Positions 11,337 through 24,739 of a stretch of 64,000 bases of DNA are shown piece after piece. Below the pieces are notes generated by a model. The model saw only the letters and a program-made list of their open reading frames with translations, made no database searches and was not told where the DNA came from. The stretch is from assembly GCA_030549495.1 (NCBI GenBank), contig JAUIRK010000921.1:186001-250000 (forward strand), given 5' to 3'. The DNA is from Nectonema munidae. Taxonomy: Eukaryota > Nematomorpha > Nectonematoida > Nectonematidae. A program made the translations under genes and the position numbers. Position 1 is the first letter of the stretch; every line of letters starts with the position of its first letter.

Positions 11337-14300
11337 AATATTAAATAAAATCTGGCTCATTAAATCATTATTGTTCATTTGATATCACAAATAAATTTTC
11401 AACATTTTGGTTTTTAAAAAAAGGTATAACATTTTTGACAATTCTTCCGAGTCTTGAGGAATATAAATGAAATTATTAAAAAAGAAATGTCAATAAAAAT
11501 AAACATATTTAAAAATAGAAGTAGGAAAGTTATCAGACAGCTAAAGGCAAATTTTAACATGAATGTGATATCAATTCTATGGGTCCTCTCATTTCTGAGA
11601 TAGAATTAAATAACGCTTCATTAGGGAAATAAATAAAACTTGGAAATAAACGAATACCTTTCAGAGCTAAAAATGAAAATTATATCAAAGAGGAAAATGG
11701 ATTGAATATGAAAGTTGAAAATGAAGAGATTGAATACAAGTGTAAAAAATATTTTGTAAAAGAATAGATAATGCTTTCACAGATAAAGTTTGATTATTTT
11801 ATCACGTTTGTAACACGCTATCGCAAACGTTAAACACGATAGGTTGACTCTAGTGAATAAAAAATATGGAAAGTATTAAAATATGAGGGTTACCAGAATT
11901 TCCTTAGCAAACAAAATCTCTAAAAAGAAAAAGAAAATACATTATATAATTTAGATGAATCCTCCCTCAAACTTTTAAATTTTTACATAAAATAGTTTAA
12001 AATATTCAGATACAGATTTAGAATTCATTTATCAGAAAAGCGTATAATTTACTCATCATTATTTAAAATATTATAAATCAAAATACGAAATAACCTTTTA
12101 AAATGAATCGACTTTAATTGAGAGTGTTCTAAAATAATACATAACAGAATTAAAAAATATTTATTTATTAAAAGTCAAAATTTTTTAAATTAAATACAAA
12201 GTAATCAAAGAAAAATGAGTTTTAGAAATTTAGATATTAAAATTATCGAGCATAAATTCACTTCAAATTAAGGACACAAAAAGATAACAATTCCAGTTAT
12301 AACTTGCTTGGGTATTAAAGAAAGCGACAACTTTTAAGCTAATTTAAGAAATATTTATGAAGGAACTTTATGTTATTAAACAAAACTTATTTCTAAATAT
12401 ATTAAATGTCAATAAATAAATTTATCTAAAAAAATTTCTTACAACTTGAATATAAACTCAATTTACACAAAATACAAGCATAAATGTAATTTAGCAAGAA
12501 TTTCAAAAATTTAGTCTAATTTAATCCATCGTAAAACTCTATTGAAAATATGTTAGTTTAAATGGTCAATTTAATATGTAATATTGTAAAAATATTAAAA
12601 ATCAGGAAACACAAAAATAATTTCATTACAATCAAAGTGGTGCATGTATTCATCATGTTAAAAAATATTGTGATAATTGTATACATAAAAGAGTTACTTT
12701 TGCTTCATTTGGAGGTGACCATTTTCCAAAATTTCCTGCGAAATGAAAATTTTGTACACTTTGATACAAGGAAACCGTTATAAATCTCTTTTAACTCGTT
12801 AACGACCAGAATAATCAGACGATATCTAATGTAAAGCAGACGATTTCATTTTTGTAAAGTCGACTCTGGCCGTTAACCGGTTAATGCGAGAAATTATAAG
12901 AAAACATCAGTTGTGAAAATACAATAGTGATCTTATATCGATTATAAATTCATTAAAATAATTAAAAATTATAGTAAGATTAATTATCGATAAAAATATT
13001 TTGAAAACAATTGCATCTAAGATTCTAAGATATACTTGAGATGGAAAAATAAAATATGTATAAAAATAAATGAAGAATCGAAGGAGGCACATCATTAAAA
13101 TTATTGAGGGCAAAGGGCAATTTTTTCAAGCGAAGCAAATTTTTTGATATAAAAGTGAAAATTATTTGAGAAGCGAAAGGCTTTTTCACCCCCTTCACTT
13201 TCAGTTGAAAGTGACATTTTAAGTTTACACTAGAGGAGACGGGCGTCGCTCACTCTTCCTGATTGTTCGTCCGTGAAAGAATCCATTTGTTAAAATTTGT
13301 TTGAATAAAAAAATTCCAGGAAATGAATAGTTAAGTGTCTCTTAACTTCGTATTTCATAAAACAAGAGTTACAAAATATAGCAGTTAATATTTTTTATAG
13401 TGCAAATATTATTATATGCTTCACGCTATAAAGAACAATTTGCACAAAGGAAAACGCGGGGGAAAAAACGAACTTCTTACCGCAAAACAAAAACCCTGAA
13501 AAAAAATTAAAATTATTTAATGTCCAGAATTAAGATGAATTAAAAAAATTCAATACATATTACGGTGACAGGAAATTCTCTTAAGGACTTTTTGTCATAA
13601 TATAAAAAATAAAAGTAATGCAAAAACAATAAACATCACGTCTTAAAAAGAAGGAATAATATTATCGAAATATTTAAACAAAAGTTGGACTTCTTAGTGA
13701 GCTATTTATGGAGTTAGTTAGTTAATTTTACTAGTACAATAGTAAATCACGAGTATAAAAATATCATCGTATTGAAGTAGATTGCTAAAGATATCTTTAG
13801 CTTGAAAGATGTGTACAAAAACAGTGAAAAACCAACCTAATATGTGATTTGTGGGACAACAATATAAAATTAAAAAATTCAACTTTCGAAGAAAAAAACA
13901 GATGAGTTCATAATGTTTGTTTGTTATTTTATATCCTTTTACACAAATGTAGGTAACTTATTTTGAATTTTGTTCCCATCAGTTTGCATATTTATGTTGA
14001 TACCAAATATATGGATATATGTTCTATGCATGAATAATACTGACTGTTTTACTATTGAGTTTTTTAAGAATACTTACTATGGTAAATAAAAATGAAGCAA
14101 TGATTAAAAAAATAAGGAAAAACAAAATTGTATTTCATACTAACAAATTCATAAAATTTAGGCTTAGAAAACTTTCATATTTATTTAAAATGTCTTAATT
14201 ATAAATTAGTTATTATAAAACACATTTTACTAATATGCATTACATTTTCACATTTAAAATGGGAATGTCTCAAAAAAATGTCGAATGAAAAATCCCATTC

Positions 14301-14700
14301 GGAAGAAAATTTGATTTCAATTTAGCCTTTGAAGTGAGCTTTTTCGATTAACAAAAAAGTTGTATTAAAAGGCAATATAAATATAAAATAAAATACACAG
14401 GATACATAGGCCCAAATTAACAAATAATCTAAGTTGAATTATAAAAAACAATAATTTAAAAATTATTAAAACAGTTAGAAAAATTCAGATGCATAATAGA
14501 AATTCAATTGTTTCGAAGTGTATATGCATTCATGTTAGTTATTATTTTTAAACAATAAAATTAAAATATTAAATACCATTTTCAAATAAAGCATTTTGGA
14601 AAGTGTACTCTAAAAAATAAATATTATATAGAAATCTTATATGCAAAAGACTTTTCAAAAGCTAATATTATGCTACATGAGTTCGTAATATAGATAGCGC
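11337..14700. repeat. Long AT-rich repeat unit, copy U3
   Basis: It runs colinear with copy U1 from about 81 to 6000 but lacks the 1740-4480 portion and the hAT remnant. Its own additions are a MITE at 12795-12880 and a GC-richer patch at about 13160-13280. The 11769-11900 block is nearly identical to U1 1305-1440. No believable gene: small frames at 12562-12783 and 12907-13113 are not kept in the other copies. Confidence 0.7.
12795..12880 (+). mobile_element. 86 bp piggyBac-like MITE, family A
   Basis: TTAA flanks both ends (12791-12794 and 12881-12884). Terminal repeats are CTCGTTAACGACCAGA and, on the other strand, CCGGTTAACGGCCAGA (13 of 16 matching). Internal words AGACGATATCTAA and GCAGACGATTT are shared with the longer family A copy at 37849-37967 and, in part, with family B. 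Confidence 0.8.
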
Positions 14701-14861
14701 AAATTTAGTCGATATACGTTTTTCTTGGGGTCGTCAAAATGATAAAATATAAAACATTTCTAAGGCATTAAGATATTAAATGAAAAATATTATTAAAAAG
14801 TATATTATTAAAAAGATATTATATGAAAAGGTATAGATTTGCTTTTAAATTTAGGACAAAT

Positions 14862-17800
14862 ATTAAATAAAACTTGGCTCATTAAATCATTATTGTAAGT
14901 TTTTGAATTGAAGGAAAAAAATCACACTAATATACTTATATTGGAATATATTTTGATATGGCTCACAAAAAATTAAAAAACTGTGAATCTTATAATTTAA
15001 TATATTGTATCGTTTTTCTCTTAAAAAATTTTTAGGCCATAAAATTAATTTCAATAAAATTTTTCTATCGGCGAAAATTTACATATTAAAATTGTAAGTG
15101 CTCAATAAATTATTTATTTAAGTGTTAACCCTAGTATAGATCATACAAGGATTTAATAGTTTTAGAAAAACATTTATAGTAACAGAATAATTACTGTTAC
15201 TTATTTATTTTTTTTGTGAAATAAATGTGTTTTAGGTTGTTTTTGCATTTAAAGATCAATTTTAATTAAAATTTTGCCCACCCCTGTTTTATTAGAATAA
15301 GTGTAGATAGAGTAGAATTTTCAGTGTTCGTATTATTTTCTACTAAAATTCGAAAAAGCTTACATAGTGAAGCATTAAATGTTTGTGTATTTCTACATTT
15401 CTATATACAAAATTTCTCTTATAATAATCTTAGAATTTTCAGAAGTAAACAATTCATGAAATCATTGGATTGGCTTATAAAATTTCATCATTAAAAATTA
15501 ATATATATGAAAGTGAATTTACCCCAGCTGAAGAATAGTATCTAAAAATTAAAAAAGAGAATTTACAAATTTGGAAAAATGATTTCCAGTCATATCGGAA
15601 ATTCTTTTGGAAAGAGGGCAAAAATATTTATAAAATATAAATTACCTTTAATCAGGAAAAATATTTATATATACACAAATTCTATTTATTATTTTTATAG
15701 AACAATACAAAGTTTTAAAACTCAGTGACTTCCAGATTTCTACCTTTTTGAGCAAAGGTAATACATAATTTTAATTCTTTTTGACTCAAAAACTACAATT
15801 TCTCCCTCATTTAAATATGGTTTAAAAAAACTATACCCGTACGTTTTGACAATTCTTTGCAGTCCTAAGAAATATAAATGAAATAATTAAAAAAAAAGAC
15901 AACAAAAATAAATAGATTTAAAATTAATTTAAGAAAGTTATCAGACAGCTAAAGGCAAATTTTAACATGAATGTGATATCAATTCTATGGGTCCTCTCAT
16001 TTCTGAGATAGAATTAAATAACACTTCATTAGGAAAATCATCATTAAAAATTTTAAAGATTGGAAATAAACGAATACCTTTCAGAGCTAAAAATATCAAA
16101 TTAAAAATAAAATCAGAAAAATGCATTAAATTTGGAAGTCGAAAATGAAGAGATTGAATACAAAAGTGTAAAACAATATTTTATGAAAGAATAATTATTG
16201 CTTTCAGAGATAAAGTTTGATTATTTTATCACGTTTGTAACACGCTATCATAAAGGTGAAACACGATAGGTTGACTCTAGTGAATAAAAAATATGGAGAG
16301 TATTAAGATAAGGATTACCAGCTAGGCGCCACAAAAACTTCTTTTGCTAAAAAAATTGCTAAAAAATATAACATATATATTGTAAATTCAAAGTTAATCC
16401 TCAAACTTGAAATAATATACTGTAAAGTTAAAAACTTTTGCGAGGAATTTAATTCATGAAATTAGATAAAATCACAAATTTGTTTTTGAACCATAATTTG
16501 CGAAATTAAACATTTGATTTTAAATTTAAAATCTTTTAGAGAATTTCTTTTAAAAATTTTAATTAATTTTTGAAAATGAGAAAGATTTCGTTATTTTTAT
16601 TCATAATATGCATTTTTAAATGAAGAAATCATAAATTATATGATGGTTATATTGCTTCGAAAATGAAGTAAAATCAAATTTTACTCGATGAGAAAAGACT
16701 TTATTATAGCATAATTTGATACTTGAAAACTTTCAAGTTCTAATTAGATGCATAGTTTTGTATTACCAACAAATTAATTAATTCGTAGAATAATTAGGCT
16801 AAAAACGGAGAATTGGTTTTATACAACAACCAGACTAGATCGGCTAACAATAAGAGATCGTAAAAAACAAGTTTACTCTAAGGCAACTTATGTATAGATT
16901 ATATCGACCAATTGAAAATATAAAATAGTGGAAGATACAGCGATGTTATAAAAATAGACATAATTTTCTTAAGATTAAAGTAGTAGGATGTTAGGCCCAT
17001 TATAAATACTAAAACATAATGGAATATTAAAATAATTAAAATTACCTTTCATAATTTTGTAAAGGTGTTTATTCGTTAGTTAGTAAAATTTGTAAAAAAA
17101 ATTAAGAGAAAAATAGATTCCCACAAATTTTATTATTTAAATTAAACAATATGTAAAAAATATTATCTACGGGATGCAAACGAAGTCTTAAAAAATTGGT
17201 GCTTTGTATATCAATTCATACTATGTGAAATTTATGAATTTTTGTTGTTAAACAAAAATTAAGTAATTAGATCGTGCACTTTTTCACTCACAATGGTTTT
17301 CTTGCAAAAACAAAATCAGACGAACAAATCGTTGATAAAAAAAATTCAATTTTTAAAAAGCTTAAAACAATAAATATAATTAACTATTTATTTTATTGAT
17401 TAATAAACAATAGAATTAAAGCTATTTAAATAGTACAAATAAATTTGGAAATATAGTATTCTATTACATATTAAAAGTTAATTTTAGCCATTGATGATAA
17501 TCTAATATACTTAAAAAACTATATAATTTTTTAAAAGTTGCAGCATTTTGATCTATTATCAGTCAATATTTTATGTTCAAGTCAAATATTTTGAAAAATA
17601 GGTATAAATATGAAAATAAAATTAATTTATGTGAAGTGAATTTAAGATTTCAGCCTTCAAGGAAAAAAGTTTAGAAAATATAATTAGTGCTAACAAATGA
17701 CACAAATTAAAATTCATCGACAACATTATTATAAGCTAGACTTGGATAAAGAATAAAATTAAACCGATACAAAATTTTAATTTCGCAATAATTTAGAATT

Positions 17801-17960
17801 TAAAAATGAAAAAATCAGAATAATTTTTTAATCAATTATATATTCACCTTTCAAATGTCTATCGATTTTACATCATATTTATATAAGAACAAAGGATTTA
17901 GTATAAACATACTTCATTATACCTGATACTTTTCATATATCAGAATAAGATATATAAAAA
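14862..17960. repeat. Long AT-rich repeat unit, copy U4
   Basis: 14862-14903 matches the start of copy U3. After about 0.9 kb of unmatched DNA the match resumes at 15815. 15930-16330 is close to 11511-11900. 17100-17170 and 17820-17960 match U1 at about 2390-2460 and 2570-2700. The order and orientation are the same as in the other copies. No gene was recognised. Confidence 0.65.
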
Positions 17961-18196
17961 ATACTTTATAGTTGAAAAAGTTAAATGGGTGACCATTCCT
18001 ACAAAATTTGAGTCAACATTTATGGTAAAAAAAAATGCAACCAACAAAAACAAATAAAATCCATTTGGATCCATGTTATGATTAGTTAGTTTAATTATCA
18101 AAAGAATTCACTGCCAAATTATAATTTCAATAATTTTTTTAATTCGCTTTCATTTCTAGTTTATAATCAATAAGAAAAACAGGAAATAAAGGAGAT

Positions 18197-18275
18197 AATG
18201 TTGCAGGTAGAGTGCATCGATAAAAAGCCAATTGCATAGGAAAGACGTTTATCGATGCACGAATAGTGGAACATT
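18197..18275. other. Strong hairpin, 79 nt
   Basis: The arms GTGCATCGATAAA (18212-18224) and TTTATCGATGCAC (18248-18260) are perfectly complementary over 13 bases, with a 23-nt loop. Outside them a 7-nt internal mismatch and a further two matched bases lead to six more matched bases (AATGTT at 18197-18202 and AACATT at 18270-18275); 21 of 28 arm positions pair. It could be a small MITE, a precursor-microRNA-like hairpin or a chance palindrome. It lies in gene-free DNA. Confidence 0.6.
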
Positions 18276-18770
18276 ACCAATTAAGGATAATACCATGTGA
18301 GGAATATGGATTAAAATTAAAATTATGACATTAAAAATATCTTATACCCAGATAAATATAGTATAAATTTAAAAATAAAATACATAGGATTATAAATAGG
18401 AAGTATGAAGTATTACCAGCAAAGAATTTTTCAAGAGAAAGAATAGAATTATGAGGGAACCCATATTGGACAAGAAGTAAATAGATCAAAAAGGCGTTGA
18501 AGCAATAAATAAAAAATAATAAAAGTAAAATTTTTAATAATTTTAATTTTAATAATAATAAATTACACTAGATTTAATTTATAACTAATTTGGATATAAC
18601 GAATTTAGTCTATAATGAAAATAAAGAGTAATTAAAGAGTATTCACATAAAAATATTTTCAATTTTGAGGAAATGGGAATCTTTTAGAAAGTTCTGATAA
18701 ACAAATAACTTGTATTAAAATGAAAATATTGTTTGGGAAGTAAGCATTATTGATACGGTTTTAACACTCT
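18276..18770. other. AT-rich spacer
   Basis: No gene, RNA or clear repeat was seen between the hairpin and the start of recognisable LINE sequence. Confidence 0.4.
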
Positions 18771-18775
18771 ATTTA

Positions 18776-21356
18776 ATGCAAACACTGATAAAACTGACTT
18801 CTTTAGAATCGAGGCAAATACAACTACTAATTAAAACAATTAACTCACACCCAGAAATTACAATCAAAGAGATAAACAAAACCATACATTCCATGAAAAA
18901 CTGGTTTGACTTCGTCTCCATTAAACATGTCAAGAAAGCCTACCACATATTACACCCTCACCTCCTCAATATTTTTTATGCCTGCCTCAAAATAAGCTAC
19001 TTCCTAAATATTGAAAAAATATGCAAATTAGTGCTTATCCCCAAACCAAATATCAACCACAATTCGGTCAAAATCTGGACACCAATTTATTTATTACCAA
19101 TCTTAGGCAAAATCATATAAAAAATCCTCCGAAATAGCATAATCCACTACATTCTCAAAAATAATCTAATACAAACGAATCATCTCAACACTCAATAAGC
19201 AAAACTTCTCAAATGAGTTTAAGCATCTCAACACACAATAAGCAAAACATCACCATATTTCTAGACGTTGAAAATGGTTTCAACGCAGAATGATATCCTG
19301 CACATCAATAATCTCATCGATAAATATACCCTACTAGTACACCCATAATCAAATTCATAGACATCCAAAACGCATTCTCATCCAGATACACAACCTCAAT
19401 ATCTACATCCAGAAACTAACTCTCTTTACTCCAAAAGGGGGGTAGCCTATCAGAAATCTAATGGCTAATTCTCATCAAAACCATTATTAATTTTACCAAC
19501 TCAAACTTCAACATTACCCAATGCTACTCTGATGACATCATTTTTACCTTCTCAAATACGCAACAACTGATCAACATCAATCACAATGCGAATCTAATCA
19601 CACAAATACAAATAATGCCCACAAACTACAAAGTCTCCTTCAACTTAGATAAACTTAAACATATATATTTCACACAAAAAAATATCTAAGCTCTAAAAAT
19701 ATCAACATTACTTGCCCCGGAACCACACATAAAATATCAAGACGTCCCATTCCAATTGAATATAAAATCACAAAACATTTAACCAAACCTATTGTCTCTC
19801 AGAAAAGTAATCTCGTATAAGTGGGGTCTTCATCTAAAAATCTCAAAATACATCTACAAATCTAGCATACTTTCAGTCATACAATATGGTTCAATCGTTA
19901 AGAGAAGTTCACCCAAATTTCAGAACTCATTAACCTATCTCAAAATAAACATCGTCTAATGCTTTCTCAAAATCACAAAGGCATTTCACACTATTTCCAC
20001 ATCAAAACTTGATGTTCTTACACATACCCTACTCTTACACCTAAACCTAAAAAAACATGATTAAAAAATACTTAAATATCGACACCACCACCACATAACT
20101 TCACGTTCCTTTACTCAATCCATACCTCCTTTTCATTCACCTGTTTCAATTTCTTTCTTGAACATAAATATATGCCATGAGTTACTCACTACCAAGTTCT
20201 TACAAAACGACACACATACACACTAGCCCACCCTTCGAAAGCCATCCCATTCAAAACTGATATATGTCACCATAAATTCTTAACACCCAACTCTGTCTAA
20301 CGCCAATGCAATTTAAATTCACATCAGGAACACTCAGTTTTTCTCTGACGGCTCAAAATCGCATAAAAACGCAACAGCTGCTTGCGTCTTTTTTAATCAC
20401 AATGCACGCACACCCTTCTTCATAGAACAAATGCATACAGACAATAACACCTCCGCATATGAAACTGAAACCCTAGCACTCCTAATATCATGCAACCACA
20501 TAATTCATAACTTAATCATCTTTACATCCAAATTCAAGCAGATAATCTTTTCCATAGACTCACAAAACATAATCTATGACCAACAACTCGATCGAAAAAT
20601 TCCCCTTTCAAAACTTAGCACAGCCAAAAAATTAATTGAGCTTAGAAAGAATTTCTAAATTAAAATTTTCTGGTGCCTCGCAAATTGGTCCTCCTTTGAA
20701 AACGTTTTGGTAGGCCCCTTATCTAAAACAACATCCCTACCGTCATAACATATATTAACCCCGGCCCTTCATTTATCCACCTTTGAAACATACATAGATA
20801 AGTCAATTACGAATGAGCTTTACTCAATCAACATAATTTATCCCCTTATACAAATTTGCACTAAATAAAAATATTACTCTTCCTCGCAACATAATAAATG
20901 GTTCACCTCACATTTCCCGTATTATGCCTACTTCTATAATTTTAATTTGCACGTTAACCCTTCTTTCATCTGAACGAAACAAAATTGAAAAAGCAAATTT
21001 ACATTTTAAAGATCTTCCCTTCCCTCTACTAAACTTCCTATCATACCCCAATATCATTCAACACATCTCTCTCTCTTCCTAGATATGATAAAACCATTCG
21101 TCTCTACCCACCAACACTTAAAACTCCACCCTTATCAAACAATATCCATACATATGCATAACCATACACCGGCAAGCTAAAACATACTTTTCGCCACTCA
21201 TTAAAGCGTTATTAATTCTATTTAATATATTTTATATTAATATTCTATTCTTATTTCTTCTATTTTAGAACATAAACTCACTTCCCATCCTTACTAATCT
21301 CCAAGTTAGCAAATGATGTAAGCATATCAGCCTACTTTGGAAAGTGCTTAGATATC
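18776..21356 (+). mobile_element. LINE copy L1 (RNase H-bearing non-LTR element), 5'-truncated and decayed
   Basis: 18776-19120 encodes the front of a non-LTR reverse transcriptase, with the blocks KLVLIPKPN and WTPIYLLPILGKII. Further on are VFLDVENGFNAE (about 19260, the first catalytic D block) and QYGSIVKRSS (about 19890). RNase H-type blocks follow: FFSDGSKSHKNATAA near 20340, YETETLALL near 20460 and FSIDSQN near 20550. Many stops and frameshifts separate the pieces. The 3' end is taken as GGAAAGTGCTTAGATATC at 21339-21356, a motif shared with three other LINE copies here. The endonuclease part is missing. Confidence 0.8.
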
Positions 21357-21460
21357 TTTTTTTTGATTTGAAATGAGAAATGAAATCAAATAAAAATAAG
21401 TCAATTAACACGGGTGAGAAAAAAACAAAGTTTAAATATACACAGAATAAGTTAAATATA

Positions 21461-21489
21461 GGTAGGTAGGTAGGTAGGTAGGTAGGTAG
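21461..21489 (-). repeat. (GGTA)n tail of LINE copy L2
   Basis: About seven GGTA units on the plus strand, i.e. (TACC)n directly after the 3' terminal motif of the minus-strand LINE. Simple tandem 3' tails are common in this broad group of non-LTR elements. Confidence 0.8.
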
Positions 21490-21620
21490 ATTTCAAAGCA
21501 CTTTCCAGCCTGTGCTGATATGCTCGCGTAAGCTTGAGAGTTGGTTAAGGAGGATGCAGATGTTGGTAGAGATAGGGAGGAGTTATAGATGTTATTCTAA
21601 AAATAGAAAAGAAAGGCAGA

Positions 21621-22028
21621 TTAGTTTGTTATAGGGTTATCAACGGTGGGGAGAGTTGTTTCAATGGTGTCAATGAGGGTCGCTAGGGAGTTTAGTAGTG
21701 TAGGGTGTAACAGAAGATCTGAGAGTGTTGTTGGAGATCTATTAAGTAAAGAAAGGCAGCGAAATAAATGATCTTGGCGATGATAAGAGAAGATTTGACA
21801 TGTGAAGATGAGATGGTAAGGCGGTTCTATTGTGTCGCATCCGAAACGATAGTATGGATTTTTGCTTACTTTAATTCGGAAGAGATATGCTTTGCATTGG
21901 CAGTGGCCTGATAGCCAACAAATGGTTGAACGAGGTGGTGTAAATTTTTTGTTTTTGAAAGTTGTGTGAATTGTGCTGATGTGTGGTAAAGAGGAGATTA
22001 GTGCATTTTGAGATGAAGATATGAACAT
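21621..22028 (-). pseudogene. LINE L2 C-terminal zinc region ORF
   Basis: This 135-residue open piece holds the WLSGHCQCKAYLFRIKVS block and a following G-C-D-T-I-E-P-P-Y-H-L-I-F-T-C block. It corresponds to the C-terminal zinc motif of non-LTR reverse transcriptases. The closest match in the window is copy L4, with C-R-F-C and H-L-L-F-I-C in full at about 29180-29225. Here the first Cys pair is degraded. Confidence 0.75.
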
Positions 22029-24739
22029 CTGCCATTCTTCTAGAGAGGATAAGTGAATGTGCGTTAGAAATGTTTTGAGAGGTAGGGAGTTGAGAGGGAT
22101 GTGGGAGGTTAGGTGTAAGTTTGAGGCACCAACATAGGTGTATGTGGAAATGTTTTGTAAGATTGATTAGGGAGGAGGCGAGTTGAAAGGAGGGAAAGGG
22201 GATGTTGTGTGATAGAGAAATATCGTGTATTATGTATTGTGCATCGGTATAGAAATGGATGGTAGTAAAGTGGAGAAGGAGGTGATTAATGTTGTTAATG
22301 ATCGTAGTGCAGGCGTGTAAAAGGCTAAAGATCTCGCATTCGAAGATTGAGAGTAGAGGATTTAATCGGGAGCGATGGGTGTAAAAGGGGCGAGTGGAAG
22401 AGCCTTTGAAGAAGGTGTAAGTGAAGGATGTACTTAGGAACTTCTTTGAGGCGTCTGTGAAAATACATAGGGAGGTTGATGAAGAGGTAGAGCGAAGGTA
22501 TGCAATTGATTGTTTTGCAAAAAAAATTGTTTTTGCATATAGTTGTTTTGAATGGGTTTTGTGGAGATGGGTGAGTTAAAAGAGGTGGGTGTATCGAGGG
22601 ATGAACAAGGTAGTTAGCAATATTTGGTGCGTATTTTGCTAATAGATGTGAGTAGAAAGAATAGGATGGATTATTGTGGTGGGGTGTGATCGGATGAAAT
22701 CGGGGAATTAAGTTGTTGTATGTCAAGATGAAGCGCTTAATAATAGTTTTTTTTAAGTTGAAGTTGTAAGGGTAGGGTGTTAGTTAGAATTTCTAGGCAT
22801 TGTGTGGAAGTAGTACGATATGCGTTGGTAATGCAAAGTAGGCAGAGACTGTGTATCTTGTTAAGAAAATGGATGGTTGTGGGATGTTTTAAAGAGATGC
22901 CCCAAGAAAGAATTCCGTATTGAATTACTGGTAGAATTAAAGATGAGTATATGTATTTGGTGTGTTTGGTACGGAGGCCCTATTTATAAGAGATAGCGCT
23001 TTTAAGTGAAAAAGGGTGACTGAGAGTTTTTGGTATATTTTTTTAAAGTGTATTGAAAATTTTAGATTGGACTGAAGGTTTAGTCCTAGATATTTGATAG
23101 TCTTTGAGGCAGTTATAGAAGTAGAGGTATTTAAATGAAGGGGTAAATGTTCTATGTGTCTGCGTGTGAAGTGAATGACGTTGGTTTTGCTGGAGTTAAA
23201 GAATATCTTATGTATGTTTGCTCTTTCTTGTAGCCTTAGTTGAAATGAAGAGGATTTGGTGAGGTTTTCTTGATGAGAGTTACTAGTGAAGGTGAATAAT
23301 ATGTCGTCTGAAAAACATTGGGAGAAATCAGTGTTGGTGTAGATTAGATCGAGAAGGGGGTCTATGAGAACTAGCCAGAGGATATCGGAAAGACATCCTC
23401 TTGGGGAGTCGAGAGGGTTAGCTTATGGATGCAAAGGGAAGCGCGATGTCGGAAAATGAGACAGCGGTTTGAAAGGTATGAGCTTATAAATTTGATGATG
23501 TAAGGAGGAAATGATTTGTGTGCAAGGTTAGTGATGATGGCAGGATGCCAGGCTGAGTTGAAAGCGTTGTTTATGTCTAAGAAGATTGTAGAAGAAATTT
23601 TCTTAGTAGAAAGGGAAGAGTCATGGTAGGTGGTTAGACGAGATAGTGCTGTTTCCGTATTTTTGTTGCGAAGATATGCAAATTGCGTGTGATGGATGAG
23701 GTTACGGGATAGGATGTAGTGGACTAGACCTTTGCGAATGATTTTTTCGAAAAGTTTGCCTAGTATGGGTAGTAGAGTGATTGGTCGCCAATTTTGAATG
23801 AGGCTTGAATCTTTATTGGGTTTAGGAATGAGTATGAGTTTGCCGATTTTCCAAGCGTTGGGGAAATGTAAATGAGTAAGGCATGCATTGAAAATAAGGA
23901 GTAAATGTTTGTTTAGAATGTGTATTGATTTTTTAATATGTTTGAGTGAGATATGGTCGAAACTAGATGAAGCATTTGTTTTAGGAGAGTTTACTGCTAT
24001 GTTTAATTCATTTAGCGTGATTGGAGGAAAAGTATGGTTTTGGATGGAGTAAATGATGTTTTTAGAGTGTTCTCGAATTGTGTGGTGAAAGGGGAGATCA
24101 GAAGAGGGAGTGTCGGGGGGAAAGATTGTCGATAGAAATGGAGGGTTGTAGTGTGTGGTATGATCGGATGACAGGGAAGTATTGTTTCAGGGAGAGTAGA
24201 AGGTTTTTTCTTTTTAGTTAGCCTATTGATGATGTTCCATGGATTGTTTGAGTGCTAGCTGGTGAATTTTACCTATGAGTTCTTTTTAGCTTGAAGTATT
24301 GCCTGTTTGTATTCTTTTTTAACAGCAGAATGGGTGGAAATGATTGAGGTGGAGGGAGATTTTCGTATGGTTTTGATAATGCGTTTCAGATTGTTTTTTA
24401 ATGCAGTAAGCTCAGGTGTCCAGAAATAGGCATGTTTTCTTTTAGGAAATGGGTTGATAGGAGTGGAGGATAGGATGGAATGTGAGACATGATCATTGAG
24501 GGATAGTGCCGCTTTATCGATAGATGTGGAAGAGGAGAGGGATGTTAATGTTGGGAGTGAGTTGTTGAGAATGTTGAGATATGTGAGCCAGTGAGTGGTG
24601 TTCTTTTTTATGGTGTTGTTATAGTTTTTGATGGTTGTAGTGTTTATGTGAAGTTGAAATGTTATGAAAGAGTGATCTGAAGATGATGGGATGTCCGAGA
24701 TTGACCAATTAGATATTAGATTGAGAGTATTTGAAGTGG

